From Daedaleopsis sinensis (lineage: Eukaryota > Basidiomycota > Agaricomycetes > Polyporales > Polyporaceae), in assembly GCA_033807695.1 (NCBI GenBank), contig CM066305.1, forward strand, positions 3,286,001 to 3,350,000: 64,000 bases of DNA, written 5' to 3'. The notes under the pieces were generated by a model, which saw nothing but the letters and a program-made list of their open reading frames with translations, did no database searches and was not told the origin of the DNA. Both the position numbers and the translations under genes were made by a program. Below, piece by piece: positions 56,441-64,000 of this stretch; the stretch's first letter is position 1, and each line of letters opens with the position of its first letter.

Positions 56441-57184
56441 CAAGTCAGGCTCCTACCCACCGGCCGAATCGGGTTTGGAGTGACCTGGATGCTGGGAGTG
56501 ACAGTGAGTACGGAGGGGGAGGAGGAAGAACTCAGGAGATGGATGCCATCCTCCAGTGGAGAGCTCGAGCGCTTACAATGCTGGAATAAGGTCACGTGCC
56601 ACGATTTCGATAGTAGACGCTGACTCTAACTAGTCTACTTAACTCCTTAAGCTGCACAATCGCTTTACCAGTGCCACGCTTACCGAAGCCCCTCCTCCTC
56701 CTCCTCCTCCTCCTCCTCCCCCTCAGTGATTCAACTCGCCTTGGCGCGTGTGGAAGCCTGCCATCAAGTACCGGCCTTTGTCCGAGTTAGACTCCCGTCG
56801 CCGACAACCGCAAGCTGACACACAGACGCACGACCTCCGGCTGTGTATTTGAACGTTGAAGAGGCCGAGACCTTTGCTCCCCCTCTTTCTTCCGAATCTT
56901 CGCACTCAAACAAGACCCGACTGCTCGTCTAGAGTCTGCTGAGCAGGGTTTGACGTTGCCTAACGCCAGCCGTGCCGAGGCCTAATTCCGAATTCCTTCT
57001 CAATAATTCGTTGACCCGGTTCACCCCGTCTCTCCCCGACCCGTATAAAGACCGCAGGCGTACTCCGGAGCATCTACCTTTACCACCATCAGTCCAACGT
57101 CCTCCGGATCCTCCGCTGCACACCTACAACTTTCCTAGACTCGCCGGAGACTAGAGCCAATAGACTCGCATAGATCACTTGAAC
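56441..57184 (+). other. Divergent promoter region (FTS-like / Rcf2-like)
   Basis: It contains the CTC microsatellite and a pyrimidine-rich leader before 57185. No gene supported. Confidence 0.45.
56690..56725 (+). repeat. (CTC)n microsatellite
   Basis: About ten uninterrupted CTC/CCT triplets, extended by C-rich sequence. It lies upstream of both divergent genes. Confidence 0.8.
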
Positions 57185-58659
57185 ATGAAGGTAAGCAAGC
57201 ACATATCCCAGCTCCGAACCTCACCAACACAATCCCAACCCTCACCTCGCCAGTTCGCAACAGAAGAAGAGCTCGCGGGCCACCAACGCGCAACCATTCG
57301 CGGCGCGATCGAGGGCACACTCGGCGGCCTTGCCCTCTCCCTCCCCGCCTCCTGGTACCTCAGCCGCCGCTGGCCCGCCTTCCGCGCGCTGCCCATCCAG
57401 CTCAAGGCCCTCGGCGTCATCCTCGTCGTCGGACCGACGTTCGCCATTCAGGCCGAGCGCCGCGGCGTGGAGTACGACGAGTCCACCTGGACCGGCGCGG
57501 GCAAGGCCGTGCTCGAACGCGAGGAGCGTGAGACGGAGAGCCGCTGGGATGCGCTCACCAGCGGCCAGAAGCTCAAGGACTGGGCGGTGCGCAACCAGTA
57601 TAAGGTCATCCTTGGCAGCTGGGCCGCGAGCATGGTCCTTGCGGGTGCGCTCGTCATGCGTAACCGGTGCGTCTCTCTTTTCCTCTTTCACGCACACCCT
57701 CTCTTGTACACCTTTCCCTCTCACTCGATTTGGAGCCGATTCTGGGCGGATACCAGTGACGCGATGTTCGCAAAATCGTCTTCGGATTCGTCGGGAAACC
57801 GGCGCTCAGGGCGATTTTGCTCAAAATCGCGGATTCTTTGAGAGCGAGTCCGGAGGAGCTTTTGCGACCTAAAAGCACGATTCTGCTTCTCATGATGCTC
57901 GAACGGTTTGAAGAGACCTCACCGCAGGGTTCATAATCATATGTTGGCGGCAAAAATATCAGGAGGAAGCCCCGATCTTGTGGGGCGCTTTGGCTCTTGA
58001 CAGATCAAAAGCTTCCTAAAATCCTACTCAAAATCTCGTCAAAGTCACCCACTCTGACCTCCCTTAAAAGTGGGGCTCAGAGTGGGTGAATTTGCTTCGG
58101 AATCTGGAGATGTGTCGTTCACAAAATCGCCGACGGATTGTTCGGTCCTCGCGCGCGAGGCGCGATTTGAGCAACATCACGAGTCTGCACAAGCTCCTCG
58201 GAAGCAGCGCTCGATTTTTGACCTCGGTTCTCGTTGGAGACACACCAGAATCTCCTTCCACCATCTCCCCACATTCGTCCACTCTGACCCTCACCAATCA
58301 CGATGTAACGGATCGTTACATGATCACCAGTTAATTCTCCCGTGTCTCCCCCCTCTCCGTGTGAAGTCGGGATGCATCGGAGTGACCGGCGTGCTGACAC
58401 ACATCGCCCCCGCAGACACCAGAGCACCCCGCAGAAGGTCGTCCAGGCGCGCATGTGGGCGCAGGGGCTCACCATCGGCGTGCTCATCGCCGCGGGCATC
58501 CTCACCCAGAGCCAGCGCTCCGACGCGCAGCAAACGCGCCACGTCGACCACTCCTGGCAGAACATCCTCGAGGAGCAGGCGCGCGAGGACGCGGAGATCC
58601 AGTCCCGCCTTGGCCGCATGCCCACGCCCCCGACAGCGCAGCCTGCCCACGCCCACTGA
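57185..58659 (+). CDS. rcf2: HIG1-domain respiratory supercomplex factor, Rcf2-like
   Basis: Model: join(57185..57190, 57254..57666, 58416..58659), 220 aa. It is a mitochondrial inner-membrane protein associated with cytochrome c oxidase/bc1 supercomplexes. The first coding exon is only ATGAAG; splicing gives MKFATEEELAGHQRATIRG, matching the MKIxTxEExxAH start typical of Rcf2. Two hydrophobic segments follow (GTLGGLALSLPASWYLS and QLKALGVILVVGPTFAIQ), then KVILGSWAASMVLAGALVM. The HIG1 motif QKVVQARMWAQGLTIGVLIA is at about 145-165, followed by a charged tail. The ATG frame also reads through the first intron, adding a 21-residue insert, but that product lacks the conserved start. The second intron is 749 bases, far longer than neighbours, and contains an inverted repeat. 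Confidence 0.85.
58047..58088. repeat. 12-base inverted repeat inside the long rcf2 intron
   Basis: CACCCACTCTGA (58047-58058) and TCAGAGTGGGTG (58077-58088) pair perfectly around an 18-base loop. The octamer CAAAATCG recurs several times in the same intron, suggesting an old insertion. Confidence 0.6.
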
Positions 58660-59326
58660 GCGGTTGGCGGTTGGCTGCCCCGTCTCTGTTCACGCCCCCC
58701 GTGCATGATCTTCCTCCCCAAGTGTATTGTTTCCCCTTCTACGCATTTGTCCACTGTCCACACTCGCTCTCGTGCATCTCCGCCATACGTACTGTATCCT
58801 AGTCCATCCATAGTCGTCGCAATTTCCTTGGTACTCGCAATCTAGGGACACTGGATATTTATCCGTCCGTATTAGAGTTTCGCGCCCGCAACTCGCTGTC
58901 TCCGCCTGTTTTCTTGCCCCCACATGTCGCATACATATCAACGCCGATGATCAAAATGGGCCTCCGCCCCACTCACCCACTCTCGTGATCAATTCTCCCT
59001 GCCGGGTGGGACATGTGTCACGGAAGGCACAAGGTGCGTCTGTACAGACTCTAGCTCTAAATTTACAAGGACCATATCCACATCGACTGACACTGACAGA
59101 TGAGGGCGCGGCTCTACTGTGCACATATGCACCGTCTATAGCGCATCTAGGCCCTACGCATAAGTGGTATTCCGAATACTAACCCCCGTCATCGCCCGAG
59201 CGCACGGTGGACACCGGCATACCCACACCAAACATGCTGCCTGGACACATGGGGCCAGCATGGGGCCCACATCCACACCACATGCACGGCAGTACAGCCA
59301 CATCCACACGCACGGCAGCACGCCAC
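58660..59326 (+). other. Convergent 3' region of rcf2 and ferric reductase
   Basis: It carries presumed 3' UTRs and part of a short tandem duplication near 59268. Confidence 0.45.
59268..59322 (+). repeat. Imperfect tandem duplication
   Basis: Two adjacent copies beginning CACATCCACAC and continuing GCACGGCAG(T/C)AC, about 30 and 25 bases, just downstream of the ferric reductase stop codon. Confidence 0.5.
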
Positions 59327-61942
59327 TCACATCCGGAATTGCTCGATGTTCAGCAGCACCGTCGGCGCGCCCCGCAGCGCAGCGATCGGCCCCGCGAACG
59401 GCGCACACAGCGCAGCCCGCACGGCGTCCACGAGCGTGTCCGGGCCCGACACTGTCGTGCGTGGGTCAGCGCTGACCCTCGAGCAATAACTAATAAGCAC
59501 TCACCGTCGACGGACACAGCGCCGTGCGACGCCAGCACCTCCTCCTCCAGGATCGTGCGCACGTCCGGCCGGCCGTGCCTCCGCCCGATGCGCGCGCGGC
59601 CCTTCGTGTCTGCGTCCATGTCCGTGTCGTCCTCGACGGTCCCGGTCGCCGAGCGTTTTTCCGCGTCGGAGCCCGAGGCGGCCTTCTCGAGGTCGAGATC
59701 GGCGCCTTCCAGCGTCGGCACTTGCGACACGGTACGGCTGGGGCCGGTCAGGTAGACGTCGACTGTGAGGGAGAGAGTGGCCGGTGCCGCGGCGACGATC
59801 TGCGCGAGGTCGGCCGCGAGCCACTCGTACTCGGCTGTGCCACGAGTGCTGTGTCAGTGAGTACTAGTGTGATCGCTGCGCGGAAGACTCACCTTCGGTG
59901 CGGACGGCCCAGACGAACACAACGCGGCGCGCACAGGCGTCGGCCGTCCCGACGTCCCTGCAAGCAACGAGCCGCTCAGCACACCTCTTTTCCGACGCAC
60001 GACGCACGACACACGCACCTGAGCAGCTGGTGCATTCGCGCGATCGTGTAGGTGACCCCCGTCCCGCCTGCCAGAAAAGCCCGTCAGCCCTGGCATCTTC
60101 GTCCCGAAACCCCACTCCCCCGACACTCAGCATTCAGCACTCACCAGCGATGAACACGCAAGTCTCGAACGGACTGAGGTCCTGCGGGTGCCCGTACGGC
60201 CCGTCGATCATCGCCGGGATGTCGTACGCGCCCCCGTCCGCGGCGTGCGCGCGCTCGAGCAGCGTGCGCGTCTGCCCGCCGCGCGCGCGGATCGTGAACA
60301 CCATCTCCGCGCCCGCGCCCGTGCCCCCCTCCGCCTTCGCATCCGTGTAGAGGCTCGCGATCGTGAACGGGTGCGACTGCACGCCGAGCGTCGGGAACGC
60401 GAGGAAGACGTGCTGGCCCGCGTGCCAGCCGCCGGGGACGCGCCGCCGGAGCGACACGCGGATCCCGTCCGCGCCGACGGCCGTCACGCGCGCCGTGGCG
60501 GCGGTGGGGGCGCGCGGGGCGAGGACGGTGTTGAAGAGCACGTAGCGGGCGAGGCGGAGTACGCGGTCGAAGATCCAGAAGGCCCAGGCGGGCCAGATGT
60601 ACGCGCCATAGTGCTGGTGGCCGACGTGGATCTGGACGCCAATGAGGACCAAGCTGTCGTGCATTGCGGCAGGTGGGCGGTGGTAGGTCAGCGGATGGAC
60701 GGGCAGGAGGAGGAGGGGGGGACGGTCACGTACATGGCGAAGACGTTGTGGCTGATGTAGAAGATCTCGTAGAATCGCTGGCGGAGGGGCTTGAAAGATG
60801 TGAATACGAGGAGAGTCAGCGCGATCGCGGAGAGGAGCCCGGCGTGTTTGTAGCCTGCATTCAGGAGTTTGGGCAGACTGCAGGCGTGCTAGGTAAGTAC
60901 GATGTCATGCATCTGAAGGGGGATTAGAGGGCGGATACTGACGATCGGTAGTACCTGTGTATAAAGGATGAGTCTGCGTGTGTTGTGGCTCAATAAAAGG
61001 AGACTCACATCCCGACGAAGTGTAGCCATGTTATCAACAAAATGCACCGTGCGAGGACCCGGTGCATTGTTTTGAGCTATCGCAGGCATTAGGAGAGGCG
61101 TTGCCTGAGAAGAGTAACCTGTGCCACCCTACCTTTTCATGTCCAATTCCTGTCAACCCTAAGTGACTTTATGAGCAGCGTACGACAGAGCGATTGTGCG
61201 AGGCGCGTGGCACACCCGCTCTAGCCACTCACAGCTGACCACGTTGTTCCTCATCGAGAGCAGCACTATCAAGGGAAATTGGATCGTGGCCAGCTTCCCC
61301 GTCCTATCTGCCCACGTCTTTGGCACGAGGTTATCGGGGTAGTGCCAGCCATCCACTGTCCAACGCACAGTGAGCATTAAATAGATGCAACTGGCCTCCG
61401 TTTGATCTGGGACTGACCGGGCAAGAAGCACCACAGCAGACATCCGGCCATATAGACGATGGTGTACACCAGCTCAAGGACGTTCAGATCCACCATCGGG
61501 ATCTTAAGGCGGAAGCTGACGATCCGCAGTGCGGAAAGGGCGGCTTGTGGGAGGCGTCGGAGAGAGATACGTCTACTCGCGTTGGACGGCTTGGAGTCGA
61601 ACGAACTCATGTCGCGTCGTACCCGGCGCCGGCGGTACATAGCCCAGGCCATGTACACCAGATTGGCTGCGGTCGCAAGGACGAGGATAGCAAGGAGGCC
61701 GAACCATACTTCTTCAGGATGGTCCTGGAGCGCGTGGAGTCATTGCTGTTAGCAGTGAATGACAATGACGGGAGACGACGAGGACGACGTACGCTTCCTT
61801 TTTTTGTTTTGATTTTAGTTGCAGAGGCACGACGAATCACAGAGGCGGCGACGGCGCCATCGGACGCAGAGAGAGACGCGCTGTTTGCACTTGAGCCGTG
61901 CGGGAGGGACATGATGAAGACTGGGGGGTAAGTTGGGGGCAC
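59327..61942 (-). CDS. Ferric reductase transmembrane component (FRE/NOX superfamily)
   Basis: Multi-exon; stop at 59327-59329 (LLNIEQFRM-stop), start placed at 61942 with 61912 as an alternative; not all junctions fixed. It reduces Fe(III)/Cu(II) at the plasma membrane using NADPH, FAD and heme. N-terminal TM: VWFGLLAILVLATAANLVYM. Heme region: TGIGHEKLNAMHRVLARCIL with WLHFVGMYY, and later FYISHNVFAMMHDSLVLIG with QIHVGHQHY, giving the paired His ligands. FAD-binding HPFTIASLY follows GWHAGQHVFLAFP. NADPH-binding FIAGGTGVTYTIARMHQLL is restored across an intron, followed by VVFVWAVRT. A 40-residue acidic insert (EGADLDLEKAASGSDAEKR...) lies in the NAD domain. The family works upstream of copper-dependent iron uptake, which also needs a Ccc2-type pump as encoded at 45-50 kb. 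Confidence 0.9.
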
Positions 61943-64000
61943 ACTCTCGAGCTCCGTGGACGGGTTGCATTATTTGTAGGTCTCGGAGATGACATGGAAG
62001 AGGCTTATTTGACGCCTTGGGGGGCAGAATGGGTGTATGTCCTGAACGAGGGGCATCGAATGGCACCGCGAGTGCGCATTCCAATCCAGGCTCGGTCGTA
62101 AGAAACCCGAATGCACGGCCGGGTGTGGATCAGGTGCCTGCGGTATCTGATAAGATGGCGGCCTTCGGGAAGAAGCCCCTATCTTTATCTTATCTGATAG
62201 CGAGATCGCGATTCGCGTTTACCGTTTTCCCCCGTGTGTCACAGATCCAATAAGCACGAAGACATACCTGACACCGACGGGCAGCCCATGCATATCATAG
62301 ATCGTCGTACAGTCCACAGAGAGTCTCCTGCCAGTGCCAGTCTGGTACGGACACTGGCCGCGGGCAGGTCGGACGGCGGATGACCGATAGACGTTCATAC
62401 ATCATGGACTTGCACCTTCGAAGAACCGTCGAGCTGGCTTTCGAAGCGGCCGAAGCAACGTGCATCTAGACAGAAGATACGTAAGCCATCTGAAAATAGA
62501 AATCTCACCACACACCGACAAGTGTTGAATTCACCCGACGCTAGCCATCTGTGGCCCGACCTCGCACGACCGTTGCCTCCGCCGCTGCGCCAACGTGTGC
62601 ATGAGTTTACGGGAATCCTCCAATACCCTCGATAGCTATCCAGGAAAAAGGGGAGGGGTGGAGAGCAGTACTCTGAGCTTGTCTGAGCTCCGGGCTCATG
62701 CGCAGCTAAAGCCCGTACAATTGATGTTGCGAATGAGCGAATGGCTGTGTGGATCGCAGATTATGCGCAATGACGCCATGCGCGCGCGTTTCACGGCGCA
62801 CGCGTATCCGGAGTCAATCGCGATGGGTCATGCATGGTCATAATGCATGTGCCATGAGCTATCGCGCGGCAGAAGACAGACGAGAAGCTAGTAACCGACA
62901 GCACGGTGATAGCATGCTGCTCACCGGGGCTCCGCACACTCTCGCTCCTGATGCCCGCGCTGGAATGGGGATAGATCGTGAGACATAATGAGAAGGTCTG
63001 GTGGATGGAAGGATACAGCCATGCTGCAGCGGGGCAGAAGACGGCCCTTCGGAGAACTTGCGGCCTGCACGACATTGCATTCGGGCGGAAGCCCTCGGTC
63101 TATAGGCCGCGTCGGCTTTGTGTCCGAGTTAAGTATCTGCTAAGTTTTCGTCGCCCTCCGAGTCTAGGCTTTTACCTCGTATAGGGTAACAGGTACACTA
63201 GGGGTAGTCGCGAAATGCTTGGCACATTTGTTTCACGCGTTTTGAAGCGTTTTGAGGACCCGGGTTCTGGACCCAATCCAGCATAATCTCATGATGGCCC
63301 TGCAGGCACGGTGTTAGCAAGTGCCAAGGAGTGGTAACTGAATTCGGAGTGATGATACTCAATCAAATTGAAAGAGTGACCAGTGAACGTCCTAGCCACA
63401 GTGTGGGTGCTTTAAATGCGGCAGTCACATCGCGAAAAAACAATGTTGAATTGGAGAAAGACTCAGACTGTTTGCCACTAGATGTTAAGGCCGATCAAGA
63501 CAGCACCAGTTGAGACGAGTATCGATGCGGGCTTCTAGTTTTGCAAAAGAGGCATTCCCTATATGCATAGCTAGGGTGGACCTCGCAGTCGGAGAATAAG
63601 AGAGAATAAGTAGTACTTGCGTTTACGGTTCGACCTCGACAGCAACGTCACCGCGATCACGTGGCTTTTGACTATGCCCGTTGGAATTTCGATTAAACGA
63701 ATCCGCCTGCAGGCTTGACATGGACATTAATTGAATAATTCGAGTGTACCACTTGCAATTGCTACCGAGCTTTCGAGCATATCCGTACCTGTTTTCTCGT
63801 GAGTCGTCGCAAACCTCTTGGGTCAGGACTCAGCAGCCATCCTACGAATAATCGGATCTTGCTGTAAGAAATACAACGTTCGGTGATGCCGGTGACCAAG
63901 GGATGAGTAAATATATGCTGGAGCAAGCCGCGGCTCTATCATAGAGACACATGGTGGCACAGACAGTACTCATAAGCTATTTGAGGTTGTCTCTTTTAAG
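61943..64000 (+). other. Right-end region without recognisable genes
   Basis: Short frames only; none has family motifs or a coherent exon chain. Base composition shifts to AT-richer after about 63200. The ferric reductase promoter is expected just after 61943. Confidence 0.4.

Noticed and set aside
19336..61942. Idea of a functional cluster of cytoskeletal or metal-homeostasis genes
   Set aside because: The genes are interleaved with unrelated housekeeping genes, on mixed strands, with no shared promoter elements seen.

Overview
The window is nuclear DNA of a filamentous basidiomycete, most likely an Agaricomycete. Genes are dense and broken by many 45-80 base introns. The families include FunK1-type kinases, DUF6533 seven-TM proteins and a stand-alone APH-like kinase, which are typical of mushroom-forming fungi. 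No bacterial operons, rRNA, tRNA or CRISPR were seen. All gene models were built by hand from reading frames, splice-site phase and family conservation. They have not been tested against transcripts.

Layout: 1-629 (-) 5' part of the mitochondrial peptidase Icp55; 904-3434 (-) APC amino-acid/GABA permease; 4938-6501 (+) DUF6533 membrane protein; 6883-7844 (-) Wwm1-like WW protein; 8649-9555 (-) HMG-box protein; 10294-13747 (+) PNUTS/PPP1R10-like PP1 regulator; 14956-18220 (-) LDB1/SEUSS-type co-regulator; 19336-25098 (+) kinesin-3 (Unc-104/KIF1 type); 26024-27678 (-) FunK1-like kinase. A 3 kb gene-poor, GC-rich stretch (27.7-30.7 kb) with a hairpin-repeat array follows. Next come 30696-33218 (+) Dal5-type MFS permease; 33688-40133 (-) IQGAP; 41253-44989 (-) Vip1/PPIP5K inositol-pyrophosphate kinase/phosphatase; 45472-49765 (+) Ccc2-type copper ATPase; 49869-53362 (-) GCP3/Spc98 gamma-tubulin complex protein; 53729-54985 (+) APH-like kinase; 55511-56440 (-) AKTIP/FTS-like E2 variant; 57185-58659 (+) Rcf2-like HIG1 protein; 59327-61942 (-) ferric reductase. 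The last 2 kb hold nothing recognisable.

Most genes are unrelated housekeeping or accessory genes. There is a loose cytoskeletal/transport theme (kinesin-3, IQGAP, GCP3, FTS) and a metal/respiration theme (Ccc2, ferric reductase, Rcf2, Icp55). Neither looks like a functional cluster.

The most notable features are in gene architecture. There are several microexons (7, 11, 12, 13 and 16 bases, plus a 6-base coding first exon), each needed to rebuild a conserved motif. Two GC-AG introns share the same donor context inside metal-binding cysteine motifs. There is an array of hairpin repeats, and a collapsed partial copy of the GCP3 5' region beside the APH gene. I did not find a convincing new multi-gene system.
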